64,000 nt of DNA. Origin: Sambucus nigra (Eukaryota; Streptophyta; Magnoliopsida; Dipsacales; Adoxaceae). Below the pieces are notes generated by a model. The model ran no database searches. It had not been told where the DNA came from and was given only the letters and a program-made list of their open reading frames with translations. Positions within the stretch are counted from its first letter, which is position 1. Every line of letters starts with the position of its first letter. Both the position numbers and the translations under genes were made by a program. Shown here in pieces: positions 32,461 to 45,388 of the stretch. The stretch covers positions 829,038,073 to 829,102,072 of the forward strand of contig OX422207.1 of the NCBI GenBank assembly GCA_949130495.1, written 5' to 3'.

Positions 32461-33958
32461 TTAAGTAAGAACTATCATACCAACGGCATTACGAAGATAC
32501 TCAAATCTAATATTGTCAAGAGGTTTTGTAAATAAATCAACTAACTGTTTATCAGTATTGAGATACTCAATATCTAGTTCTTTAGACTCTATAAGGTCAC
32601 GAATGAAATGATGTCTAATTTTTATGTGCTTAGTTCTAGAGTGCTGGACATGATTTTTTAATATATTTATGGCACTCTGGTTATCACAGTACATAGTCAA
32701 TTTGTCTTCAAATATACCGTAATCACTAAGCATTTGCTTGATCTATAATAATTAAGAACATCAACTACCAGCTGCAATATACTCGAACTCAGCCGTAGAC
32801 AGAGAGATACAATTTTGTTTCTTACTACTCCAACCAACTAAGTTATTTCCTACGTAATAGAAGGCGCCGAAAGTACTCTTACTATCGTCCGAACACCCTG
32901 CCCAATCGGCATCAGTGTATCCTACAATGGCACTAGTGGTGTCTTTAGTGTACCAAATACCATAATTTTGTGTACCCCTAACATATTTAATGATACATTT
33001 TACACATAACAAGTGGGATTCTTTGGGTGCACATTGGTATCTAGCGCAAACACAAACGACGAAAGAAATATCTGTTCGGGAAGCAGTAAGGTATAACAAA
33101 CTACCTATCATACTCCTATACAAGGTCGGGTCAACATCTTTACCATTATCTTCTTTAGATAGTTTGGTTGATGAACTCATAGGTGTACGTGCAGGTTTAG
33201 ACTGTTCTAATCCAAATTTTTTAATAAGATCAGAGGTATATTTGGATTGAGTAAGACCATCATTAAATTGTTTGACTTGCAGACCTAAGAAACATTGTAA
33301 TTCACCTATTAATGACATTTGAAATTCCGAATGCATGATATCGGAAAAATTCTTCACTTGATTAGGACAGGTTGATCCAAAAATAATATCGTATACATAG
33401 ACTTGGGCAAATCAAAACATGTTTGTCGGATTTCTTAACAAATAAGGTTTGATCATTACCATCTCGAGTGAATCCATGGGAGACTAAAAATATGGATAAA
33501 CGCTCATACCAAGCTCTAGGAGCTTGTTTCAAACCGTATAAGGCTTTCTTAAGTCTAAACACATGGTCTGGATAAGAGGGATCGATAAAACCTTTTGGTT
33601 GTTCTACGTATACCTCCTTAGTCAAAATTCCATTTAAAAATGCAGACTTGACATCAATTTGAAAAAGTTTAAAATGTAAATGGCATGATATGGCTAAGAG
33701 GAGACGAACTGACTCAAGACGAGTAACAGGTGCAAAGGGCTCGTCAAAATCAATTCCCTCTATCTGAGAGTATCCTTGAGCTACTAACCTAGCTTTATTT
33801 CTAATGACCCCCCCATTCTCATCAGTTTTGTTTTTGAAAATCCATCGAGTGCCAATAACCTTCTTATCGTTTGGCCGAGGAATAAGATACGAAACATCAT
33901 GAATCTGAAACTTGACAAGCTCTTCTTGCATAGCATTGATCTAGAATGAGTCAGAAAG
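32461..33958 (-). pseudogene. Copia-A RT-RNase H, copy 2
   Basis: Carries the same lesions as copy 1, including YVYD (TAC at 33391-33393), the missing two codons near 33256 and the stops at 32733-32760. No private change seen. Confidence 0.9.
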
Positions 33959-35062
33959 GGCATCATTTACAGTTTTAGGTTCCTCAAGGGAAACAAAACA
34001 AGCAAATTGTGCCAAATTTTGAAGTTGTGATCTTGTTCAAACGAGTTCAAAAGGATTACCAACAATCTTTTCAATAGGATGGTCTTTAGAAACCCAGGTT
34101 GGTACAGAAGGACTCTCAGGTGGCAGTGAATCAGTTACTCTTGGAGAGTTTAAAGTAAAATCTATTTCTTCCTCATCTAAGACAACTGATTGACTGACAC
34201 TACTCTCCACACTAGTATCATTGACAATAACATTAAAAGATTCCATAATAACTTTGGTTAGATAGTTGAAAACACGAAAAGTCCTACTATTTTGGGAATA
34301 GCCAAGAAAGATTCCTTTCTCTCCTCGGGTGTCAAATTTAGAAATATGTTCTCTATCTTTACAAACATAACAGACACTCCCGAAGGTTTTAAAATATTTC
34401 AAGTTAGGCTTTTTATGGAACCAGAGTTCATATGAAGTTTGTTTGGAATTCTTCCTAAGGTATACACGATTAATGATATGACAAGTCGTTTGAACAACTT
34501 CGGCCCAAAAGTACTTAGGTAGATTTTTCGCATGTAGCATAACCCTAGCCATCTCTTGTAAAGTTTTATTTTTCGTTTCAATAATTTCGTTCTGCTGAGG
34601 TGTCTTAGGCTCACTGAACTCATGTTTATAGCCATTGCCTATACAATATTCTACAACACCAAAATCTTTGAATTCTCCACCTCTGTCACTTCTGATGCGA
34701 CATACTTGCGTATCCTTCTCGTTATCAATTTTTAAAATTATTTTTAAGAACTCATCGAAGGTATCGAATTTATTTTTCATAAAGGCTACCCATGTATATC
34801 GTGTGAAGTCATCCACAATAACAAGTATGTAACTATTACCACAAAAGCTAACAGTTCTAGAAGGGCCTATAAGGTCCATGTGGATTAATTCCAAAGGTTT
34901 TGTAGTTAAAATATCTTTAACTTTCTTGTGAGGAGATTTACTTATCTTCCCTTCTTGGCAAGGACAGCAAATAGGATTAAAAGAGTTTTTGATTTTAGGT
35001 AATCCTCTAACAATTTCTTGGGAGCTTAGCCTACGAATATTATCAAAATTTGCATGTCCCAA
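33959..35062 (-). pseudogene. Copia-A integrase, copy 2
   Basis: Same TGA after NPFELV and same QQNEIIETKN variant as copy 1. Confidence 0.9.
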
Positions 35063-35385
35063 TCTATTGTGCTAAAGATCAGCATCTTCCAATCTAGCAC
35101 TATTACAAGATTCAGATTTAGGAAGGATTGTATAACAGTTATCCTCATTTCTGTTTCCTGTTAAAATACATTTTCCCTTTTCATCAATAATTTTGCAATC
35201 GATTTTTGAAAAGTTAAGAGTATGATTGGAATCACAAAATTGAGATATGCTAAGCATGTTAGCCTTAAGACCTTTAAGTAAGAGAACATCATTTAGACCG
35301 TGGAGACCTTCCTCACTCAATGTTCCCTTACCTATGATCTTAGACGAAACTCCATCACCAAACACAACTGATTCGTCACTTTTAC
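35063..35385 (-). pseudogene. Copia-A protease fragment, copy 2
   Basis: Again truncated exactly at the Athila LTR start (35386). Confidence 0.85.
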
Positions 35386-36871
35386 TGTATTTTATACCCC
35401 GTTAATTTGTACATTCTAGCATTTCCGTGCATGTATTTCCCGGTTCTTATACTCATTTATTGACTAACCCCTGAATTCATCATATATATTTTGTATGTGT
35501 CTTTATTGAGCTTTTATAGGTCTCGGGAATCCATATTGGGAAGTTTGGTTTTGATCCGGAGAAGTTTCGTAGACACTTGTACAGTCGCGGGCATTTTGGT
35601 AATTTTAACACTCGGGTTTTGATCCCGATTTCTTCACGGAAGTTGTAGACCTTCTTCTTATCTTCGCGTGGCCTCCGACGATGCTTGAATCCGATCTCGA
35701 ACGAAGAAGTTACGGAAGTTTCGATGAAACATGGGAGAAATAATGCCAAAGTAGTGCAACCTTCCTTTTTTAGCAGGCCCGAATCTATTCGCAATTAAGC
35801 TGAATCGATTCGGATTCAGACAGGGCAACATCTCTTCACTTTCGAATCGATTCGGATTTGGCACCGAATCGATTCGGCCCTGCATTTCCACCTTTCTTCT
35901 TATTACTAGTTTGCCATTTTGGTTGGATTTTGGGATATATCCCTTGTTTTTCCTACTTTGTAGATATAGATTACTTTTGTTACATATTTGGATATATAGA
36001 AGAACACTCTTTTCTCTCTCCTAGGTCAAGTTCATTTATGGTTTTTACCCACTTGTAAAGCTTTGATTACTAGTTGAATTGTGGTTATTAATGCAAGAAA
36101 AGTTCATCTACTTCTTCTCTACTTGTTCTACTAGCTTAAATTTGCATTTAATTACATCTCTTGTATTGGTTGGTGTTTAAACTAGATAACTAACTTAATT
36201 ATGTTATTAACTAGCATGTGTAGTTTAGTTTCAATTATGAGTAGCTAGACTTATGATTGGGGATCATAATCCCACCTTGGATGCTTGAACTCCATATTTA
36301 AGGTTTGGTTTATAATTGTTTTAATGGAACTTCATGTGTTGGTATTGGAGTATCATAGTTTCTTAACTTCTCTTGTCATGCAAGGGTTAGTGTTTGAAGC
36401 TTTACTACAAACCCAACCCATCTAGCAATAACTAACTAACCCCTAATCCTCCATTGTTGAGTTTAGTCTCTACATGGTTGATGTTCGGAATTAATTAGTT
36501 ATGCTCGATTAGAATTAGGTTCAACCAAGCCCTATAATCCCCTTCTTTGTGAATCCGAGGTGGGAGAATGATCCTCGATCCCTTCAATATCTTGAACTCA
36601 AGCTTATCTTAGTTCTTTTCATAGTTTCGTAATTATTAATTAATTAACTGTTCATCAATAGCATGTTAGTTTAGAGATTACCCTCAATCACTTTTCCAAA
36701 CTATTAAATCATCTTTTACACTTTAACTTTTGTGACGTTTAGAGAATCCCTTTAACCTAATCCTGTTCTCTTAGGAGTGTTTCAATCCCTGTGGATCACG
36801 ATTCCTTACTTACCGGATATTACTTGTTGCGATAGATTTGCACTTGAATCATAAGCTTTATATAGAGCGCA
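35386..36871 (+). mobile_element. Athila 5' LTR, copy 2
   Basis: Dyads at 35781, 35802, 35844 and 35866; 12-bp palindrome at 35932-35943; TATA candidate at 35992. Identical to copy 1 as read. Confidence 0.85.
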
Positions 36872-36880
36872 CCAAGTTTT

Positions 36881-36898
36881 TGGCGCCGTTGCCGGGGA
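36881..36898 (+). other. tRNA-Asp primer-binding site, copy 2
   Basis: Unchanged 18-base match. Confidence 0.92.
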
Positions 36899-36997
36899 TT
36901 GGCAACTCTCTTAGGTTTTAGAAATTCTCTTTACACTATCGTTCCCTGTGATCACCGTGACATCACGGTTTCCAAAAATCAATCCAAAATTCTGTAA

Positions 36998-37807
36998 ATG
37001 CATGACGCAAGTAGTAGCTATTTAAATCCTATTCGTAAACCCTCGTCGTCTAGTGAACCTTCAGATTATTGGAGACCTTTAGCATCAATTTCTCGTTCTA
37101 GTTGGGTCTCTTCTTCTTCTTATACCTGGGCCCACTCCGATCCCACAACCATGGCCGACAATGTTAGTGAGCACGGAAGTCAGAGGGTTGCACCCGAACC
37201 CCTGTATAGGACCATGCATGATTATTTGCAACCGGAGAGGACCACCTCTCCGTCTTGTATCATTTTTCCCTACAATGCCGCGCAATTCCATTTTTATAAT
37301 GGAATGATTCAATTACTTCCTACTTTCCACGACATGGAAAGAGAACAACCGTACCTTCATGTTAGAGAGTTTGAAGAGGTGTGCGCTACTTTTAGCGATC
37401 AAAACTGTCCTCTGGATGTCACAAGTCTCAAACTCTTCCCATTTTCCTTGAAAGACAAAGCCAAAACTTGGATTTGGTCCTTGGCTCCTAATTCCATCGG
37501 GAGTTGGCGCAAAATGCAAGCGCAGTTTTTGAAGAAATGCTTTCCAACTCATCGCACCAACTCTTTAAAGGGTCAAATCCAAACCTTCGCTCAAACCGAA
37601 GGTGAATCATTCGAGAGATGTTGGGAGAGATTTAATGAGGTACTTCATAAATGCCCACATCACGGGTTCGAAAAGTGGATATTAATCTCATTTTTCCACA
37701 ATGGGCTTACCCTCAATGCAAAACAAATGGTGGAGACAATGTGCTCCGGTGAGTTTTTTGGTTTAGATCCTGATGATGCGTGGGCACATTTCAAATATTG
37801 TGCCTAG
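36998..37807 (+). pseudogene. Athila gag capsid part, copy 2
   Basis: Translation identical to copy 1, including Cys in FLKKCF and the in-frame TAG at 37805-37807. Confidence 0.9.
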
Positions 37808-38506
37808 ACCACCCAAGCGTGGGACACTTCGGACCCCAACAAAACCAATGCGCGTTCATCCAATCCACCTTCCTCTAGCCATGGGATATATCACCTTATC
37901 GAAGGAGATGATATGTCATTAAGAGTAGCCCAACTTTCTAAGCGTATCGAGGCAATGGATGCCAAAGCTCGGGAACCATCCCATCCTTCTCCCTCACATG
38001 TAGATGAGTCTTGTGCCATTTGCGACGTTGAAGATCACTCAACGAGGGATTGTCCAACAATTCCGGCATATAAAGTGATGCTTCACGATCAAGCCAACGC
38101 GATGGCCACTTACAAGAAACTGTTCATGACTCCTTTCGGTGAGGGCTATAATCCTTTGTGGAGAAACCACCCGGGTTTCTCCTACAGGCATCCCCAACAT
38201 TATCAAAATCCACCTCCCTCGAATTATCAAAATCTTCCCCCACCTCACAATTTTCAGCAACCATATAATCAAGTTCCTCCACCCCAATCTCAAATGCAAG
38301 GTCCCCCTCAGGGACCACCTCCTTCGGTTATACCATTGTATGCTCACCCGAACAAGAGGAGCCTCGAAGAGACTCTTCAATCTTTCATAACCTCTCAACA
38401 AGCCACGAATTCTAGGCTTGAAAAAGAAATCTCCAAATTGGCTTCGGCATTGAGTATCCAAGAAAAGAGAAAATTCCCTTCCCAACCTCAAAAGGCTATG
38501 GGGTAA
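37808..38506 (+). pseudogene. Athila gag nucleocapsid part, copy 2
   Basis: Zinc knuckle intact; TAA at 38504-38506. Confidence 0.85.
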
Positions 38507-39298
38507 AATAGTGTCACTGACACTTTGAATCCCCCTCCTGATAGTGCAAAATATGTGACCGTTCTAAGGAGCGGGAAAGTCATTGAAAAAACTACCCCTC
38601 CATGTGTCCCCACCATCGTTAAGGAAGTTTCTCCCGACCCATTAGAGGTCGAAGATGCCTCCTTAAAGCAGAGAGAAGGAAAATCCACGTTGGAACCGGA
38701 TGTGGTTTCGAAGCTTCCTATCCCCGTACCTTACCCTCAAAGGCTCCTCCCGTAAAAAGGGATTATTAATAATGCGGACATACTAGAAATGTTCAAACAA
38801 GTCAAGATTAACATACCTCTTTTGGATGAAATCAAACAAGTCCCTACTTATGCTAAGTTCTTAAAGGACTTAATCACTGTTAAGCGGAAGTTGTTTGTGA
38901 GGAAGAAAGCCTTTTTGGCCGAAAACATAAGCTCGATAATTCAATCTGAATTACCACCCAAATACAAAGATCCCGGTTGCCCCACCATTTCGTGTGTGAT
39001 AGGGGACTTTAAGATCGAGCAAGCTTTGCTAGACCAAGGAGCGAGTGTCAATTTGTTACCATACCATGTCTATGAACAGCTCAGTCTAAGGAACCTCAAG
39101 CCCACGAAAATAACCCACCAATTAGCGGATCGCTACGTTAAGGTTCCGAAGTGTGTTGTGGAAGATGTCATAATACAAGTTGACAAATTCTATTTTCCCG
39201 TGGACTTTGTGGTGTTGGACACCCATCCTACTTCTCCTGGTAGTAGAACTACCCCTATTATCCTTGGTCGTCATTTCCTAGTACATCCAATGCGTTAA
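38507..39298 (+). pseudogene. Athila protease region, copy 2
   Basis: LDQGAS variant and the one-base deletion near 39282 are shared with copy 1; TAA at 38753-38755. Confidence 0.87.
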
Positions 39299-40695
39299 TT
39301 AATGCTAGGAATGGAAAAATGAACCTGACATTTGGAAATATGACTTTGGAAATGGACATCTTCAATGTTTCGAATCAAATGGGAGATGATGATGATGAGG
39401 TCCATGAAGTGGAATTTTTAGAGGAGGTGGTTCAGGAGCATTTTGATGCTACATTTTTTTCGGACCCCTTAGAGGGATGTCTTGTGAACCCGAGTTACTT
39501 GGAGAATAGCTATTCTCCTTATGATGAAGAGGTCAAGTTCATGCGCTTGTTGTTAGACGAGGACGAGAGAGTTGATGAGGTTAATTGGTGTACCGCTTTT
39601 GAGGACTTACCCCCTCGTGATTCGTATGATGTTCCCTCGGATGTGCGATTCCCCAAACTTGAATTAAAGCAATTGCCTTCTGAGTTAAAATATGCTTATT
39701 TAGGCGAAAATGAGACATATCCCGTTGTTGTCTCATCTAGCCTCGAGGCGGGTGAAGAACAAAGGTTGATAGACTTGTTAAGGAAATACAAGGGTGCGCT
39801 TGGGTGGACAATAGCACATTTGAAGGGAATTAGTCCCTTAATTTGCACTCACAAAATTAATCTAGAAGAGGATGCAAAACCCTCTCGTGAAATGCAAAGG
39901 AGATTGAATCCAGTGATGAAGGAGGTTGTGAGGGCGAAAGTGATTAAGCTTTTAGATGTTGATATCATATATCCGATATCCGATAGCAAATGGGTCAGTC
40001 CAATTCACGTTGTTCCAAAGAAATATGGTGTCACCATTGTAGAAAACACGACAGGGGAATTGATCACTAAACGCACCACCACTGGGTGGCGTGTGTGCAT
40101 CGACTATAGAAAACTTAATGCAATGACATTGAAGGATCATTTTCCCCTTCCATTCATTGACCAAATGTTGGAACGCGTGTCCGGCCATCCTTACTATTAT
40201 TTTCTCGATGGGTACTCGGGTTACAACCAAATCGAACTTGATCTCTAGGATCAGGACAAAACTACCTTCACATTCCCTTTTAGGACATTTGCTTACAAAA
40301 GGATGTCCTTCAGGTTATGTAATGCGCCTGCTACGTTCCAAAGGTGCATGTTGAGCATGTTTAGCAATATGGTAGAACGTGGTCTAGAGGTGTTCATGGA
40401 AGATTTTAGCGTCTTTGACAACTCCTATAACCATTGTCTTTCCATACTAGGGAAGGTTTTGTCTAGATGTGTCGAGAAAAAGCTTGTGTTAAACTGGGAG
40501 AAGTGCCATTTTATGGTCACTAAGGGGATTGTCTTAGGTCACATTGTCTCCTCAGATGGTATTGAGGTAGACAAGGCAAAGGTTGAGGTCATTGCCAACC
40601 TACCCGCCCCTAAATCTCTGAAAGATGTAAGGTCTTTCCTTGGGCATGCAGGATTTTATCGTCCTTTCATAAAGGACTTTAGCTCGATTGCTTGA
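39299..40695 (+). pseudogene. Athila RT, copy 2
   Basis: FMEDFSVF catalytic change (GAA at 40399-40401) and stops at 40246-40248 and 40693-40695, as in copy 1. Confidence 0.92.
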
Positions 40696-41319
40696 CCCTT
40701 GTGCAGTCTCCTATCCAAGGAAACCCCGTTCGAATGGAGAAATGGGTGTCAAGCAGCTTTTGAGACTTTGAAAAGTATGCTTACCACCGCTCCCATAATT
40801 CAAGCTCCTGATTGGACCCTACCCTTCGAATTAATGTGTGACACTAGCGACTTCGTGGTTGGGGTTATTTTAGGACAGAGAAGTGACAAGAATCGCCATG
40901 TCATTTACTATGCAAGTCGAACTCTTAACGGTGCTCAGTTGAACTATTCAACCACCGAGAAAGAGTTATTAGCGATTGTCTACGCTTTGGATAAATTCCG
41001 GACATACCTCGTGGGATCCCCCATAGTTTGTTTTACGGATCATGCGGCACTCAAATACGTTCTGTCTAAGAAGGATGCCAAGACGCGCTTAATAAGGTGG
41101 GTGCTCTTACTCCAAGAGTTTAATTTAACTATTAAAGATAAAAAAGGAGTAGAAAATGTTGTCGCGGATCACTTGTCGCGTTTAACATTTGAGGCACCCA
41201 AGGACCAACTCCCCATTGTTGAATTCTTTCCGGATGAAAAACTGTTCTCCACTTCCTCTCTGCCCTGGTTCGCTGATATTGTGAACTACCTCGTGACGGG
41301 TTCAATTCCATCTCATTGA
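40696..41319 (+). pseudogene. Athila RNase H, copy 2
   Basis: One residue differs from copy 1: Thr after KFR (A at 41002) instead of Ala. Confidence 0.9.
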
Positions 41320-42234
41320 ACCCCTCAATAGAAGAGGAAATTATTTAGTTGGGTGCGTAGGTTCTTTTTCGATGATCCGTATCTGTTTAAGTATTGCCCC
41401 GACCAGATCATCCGGAAATGTGTCCCGGATGATGAGATAGAGAGCGTAATTCGATTCTCCCACACGGAGGCATGTGGGGGCCACTTTTCATCCAAGAAAA
41501 CCACAGCAAAAATCTTACAATGCGGACTTTATTGGCCCACACTTTTTAAGGATGCACACGAATTCTGCGTTTCGTGTGATCGTTGCCAGAAATTAGGCGC
41601 TATAACCCGTCGAAACATGATGCCAATGTCCCCCATTTTAGAAATTGAAGTCTTTGACTGTTGGGGAATTGATTTCATGGGCCAATTCCCGCCGTCTTTT
41701 GGTAATCTTTACATCCATGTGGCCGTCGATTACGTATCCAAGTGGGTAGAATCCATTGCGTCCAAAACCAATGATCACAGGGTGGTGTTGAAGTTCCTTA
41801 CGGAACACATACTTTCACATTTAGGAACTCCGAAAGCGATCATAAGCGATAACGAAACTCATTTTTGTAATTCTCCGTTTGCTAATCTTATGCGAAAGTA
41901 TGGGGTAGCTCATAAAGTTGTAACTACCTACCACCCGCAAATAAGTGGCCAAGCTGAATTGGCCAATCGAGAGATAAAGCACATCCTAGAGAAGATGGTC
42001 AATCCCGACCGCAAGGATTGGTCTCTTCGGCATCCTGACGCATTATGGGCATATCATACGGCCTACAAAACTTCCTTGGGTATGTCTCCCTTTAGACTAG
42101 TGTATGGCAAACCATGTCATTTACCAGTTGAAATCGAACTCAAAGCCTACTGGGTGATTAAAAAATTGAATTTTGATCTAGACAAGGCCGGTAAGAAGCG
42201 AATGCTCCAACTCAATGAGTTGGAAGAACTCCGG
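41320..42234 (+). pseudogene. Athila integrase N-terminal and core part, copy 2
   Basis: Two changes from copy 1: an extra TAG at 41329-41331 (C-to-T at 41329) and Ala for Thr at G41506 in the KKTTxK stretch. The DDE triad is intact. Interrupted by the solo LTR at 42235. Confidence 0.9.
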
Positions 42235-42846
42235 TGTTGATACCAAATTTAGTCTGCTGACATGGCTCAATTAAGTGAAGACACGTGGCAATCTACGTGG
42301 CAACAACAAACACTTCCGAGGAACTCAGACGCTCCGAGGAACCATACTACAACGAGGAACACTGCTTCCCTGAGGAACTCAGACGCTCCGAGGAACAAAA
42401 ACTCTACGAGGAACTTTTGAGTACCGAGGAACTCTTGAGTACCGAGCAGCTTAGGCAGTCCAAGAAACTTAGGCGGTCCGAGCTGCACCTCGAACAAAGC
42501 ATTAATAGCAGGATAACCAACAGTTTGACTGTTCATTATATGCTTATCATTCAGATGTATACACTTAAGGGGCATTGAATGTATTACCCTTTCATATGTA
42601 CAACATTTAATGTATTACCCTTTCACATTACAGCCTCAGGGCTATAAATACATTGTACAATCCTCATTGTAAAGGGACCGGAATTTCTTGATAGAACTTG
42701 TAATCGAGAATTCCCATACAGTCAGAAATAACATAACAGTGGACGTAGGCCATTATTATAAGGCTGAACCACTTTAAAACTTCTTTGTCTCATTTATTTT
42801 ATCTGTGATTGAATAATTAGATATAATATAATTTTTTACATCAACA
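42235..42846 (+). mobile_element. Solo LTR, copy 2
   Basis: Same ends, same TCCGG duplication (42230-42234 and 42847-42851), minisatellite at 42318-42497, G-box pair at 42282-42301 and TATA at 42643. Identical to copy 1, so the insertion preceded this duplication. Confidence 0.88.
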
Positions 42847-42851
42847 TCCGG

Positions 42852-43289
42852 AATGATTCGTATGAGAGCGTGAGAATCTATAAGCAAAGGGTGAAAGAAA
42901 GGCACGACAAGAACATATCCCGTAAAACATTTCACCCTCTTCAAAAAGTACTCTTATACGATTCTAGGTTACAGTTGTTTTCGGGGAAGCTAAGGTCTAG
43001 GTGGACGAGTCCGTTTGTTGTTAAGACCGTCTATCATCATGGTGAAATTGAGGTTCAGAACCCATCTAATGGGAAGTTGTTGAAGGTCAATGGTCAGCGT
43101 CTCAAGCCTTTCCTAGAACCATTTGACCCATGTTCGGACATAATTCCATTGTTTGACCCCATTTACCGGTCTCCATATAACTTCGGAATCGTATATTTTT
43201 TTGTGCCGAGCATCCCCGACATGTATGGGGTGCAATATTTTTGTCCCGGACCTTTGCACATTTTAATCACCATATTTAGGGTCCAATAA
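42852..43289 (+). pseudogene. Athila integrase C-terminal part, copy 2
   Basis: Protein identical to copy 1; T at 43262 is silent. Confidence 0.85.
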
Positions 43290-43707
43290 TCTACTTATTA
43301 GCAGCCCAATCCTTTTACCCAAGTGTGAATGGTGAAACAGCAAAGCAGAATATTGGAACTCGGTATACGAATCGATTCGGTTAATCACCAAATCGATTCG
43401 ACCCTTCCCAGTAGCCAGTTAAGAGTTTGCGAATCGATTCGGGTTAATGCCGAATCGATTCAGCAAATGCAAAGTGTCAGGTCTCTACTTCCGAATTGAT
43501 TCGTCCATGACGAATCGATTCGCTCTTAGACAGTGTGGAATTCGAGAGTAGCGAATCGATTCGGTTAACTACCGAATCGATTCGGTTCACCAGGTCACTT
43601 AAAACTCCTCATTTATTTTAATTCCACTTCTCATTCTCTCTTCTCCCGTAACCGAAGAATTCCACCTCTCCCATATCATTTCCCTTCTTCCATTCATTTT
43701 CACCCTC
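43290..43707. other. Pol-env spacer with dyad array, copy 2
   Basis: Palindromes start at 43369, 43390, 43431, 43452, 43493, 43512, 43553 and 43574; spacing identical to copy 1. Confidence 0.65.
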
Positions 43708-45388
43708 ATGGCTTCCTTATCCAAGGCATCCTCATCCAAGGTAACTAATTCAACTCTATTAAATTGATTTCAAATCTTATTTAGTGTTCTTAGTATGAAA
43801 GTAGGGTTAAATGGAGTGTTGTAAAAATCCACATATGCTGCATGAAGCTCCATATTTTCTCATTGTTTATGATATGAATCCAACAAATACAACTTGTTTA
43901 TGTTGCTTTGATGATTCAGTTGTATTTGTTGGGGTTGTTTCACATTCAAAATGCCATTTTCACCCTACTTTCCATACATTGCACACAAAGTGTTCGATAA
44001 AATGCCTCTGTGGAGATTTTGTACGCTAATGCTCTATCTTCGCACCTTTTATCGCACATTCATGTTGAATTGTCCTTGTTTGAGTGTGGTGTGCGTCGGT
44101 TATGTCTACTCGACCAATTTTTCCCAACGCGCACCCTCCGAACCTAGTTTCCCCAAATTTCACGATTACTTTGATTTTATGCATTGCACTTATGGTGTGT
44201 GTATTGAATTAATGTTTTGTAGGTTCCTAATGTAACCAAGCCATCATCCAGTGTTGTTACTGGATGGGGAGGGGCAGGTTTTGAAACTTTTCGTTCCAAG
44301 GATGAGAGGGAGTGGTATCGGGCCATGTTCAAAACCAGTCGCCCGATTGCTATTGAGAAGGAAGTGACTTTAGATGAGATGCCGGCTTCTGTAAGACGAT
44401 ATTTAGCCAAATTCAATTGGGAGGCCCATCTGGCCATGAGAGGGGAGGTCAACGAGGACCGCGTGCGTCGTTTTTATGCTTCATTAGTATCTATGCGCGG
44501 CGGCACGCATGAAGCGTATGTGAGCGGGATGTGGATTACTATTTCTAAGCCCATCTTGGATGCACACCTTAGCGGGGCTTCTAACCCCGAGATCTATCAT
44601 TACCCGGTCCTTGCAGATGCGCCTCAACTTCCACAAGAGTTACTTATTGCGCGTCTCGCACCCGACAAGATTTGGGCGGGGGAGACTTTCCCCACTTCGG
44701 GCATGCCCGATGTACATCGTATCATCCATCTCATCACCGTTAATTCCATCATTCGAACTCAGACTAAAGCTGTCCTCCATTACAAGCAAGCCCTCTTCTT
44801 ATATAGTCTTTTAGGGGATAAAATGGTCATTAGTCTTCCCGCCCTCATGTTGCATCAAATAGTGAACGCTGCCTATAGCGAGAAGGTAACCACAACTCTT
44901 CCTTATACGCGACTGATTTCCCGGATTTGCAAGGATGCCGAGTGTGAGGTGTTGGGAAGCGACAAGATACCTAGGCTGCCCAAGGTGTTTAATGATAAGA
45001 TCATTGCTAAAATCTTGGAGCAGGATTATTGGGAGAGGAGGAAAAAGCGTATCTTAGATGCTCCTGATGCTCCAGATGCCCTATGCCTGATATTCCGAAA
45101 GTGCCTCATCCAGTCCCAACTCCTGTTGACCCCATTACATATCTTGGGCTGCGGATGGATGAGTTGCAGGCTGATTTTACCGAGTTTTGGAGCATCTATA
45201 TGACAAACTTCGCATCGTTCCGGGCTGACTATCAGCGAGATACTTCCATGATTGCCCGGGCACAGATGGATTTGTTTGCTCTTATTTGTGGGGGCGAGGC
45301 TGCCGTGCCTCCGTACCTTCATGATCCCTACGACCCTCATGACCCCAATGCACCCGAACACTCGAGCCGCCATCCGGACCATATGTAG
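43708..45388 (+). pseudogene. Spliced env-like gene, copy 2
   Basis: Exon 1 43708-43740, intron 43741-44222, exon 2 from 44223, same frameshift near 45080. No difference from copy 1 seen. Confidence 0.7.
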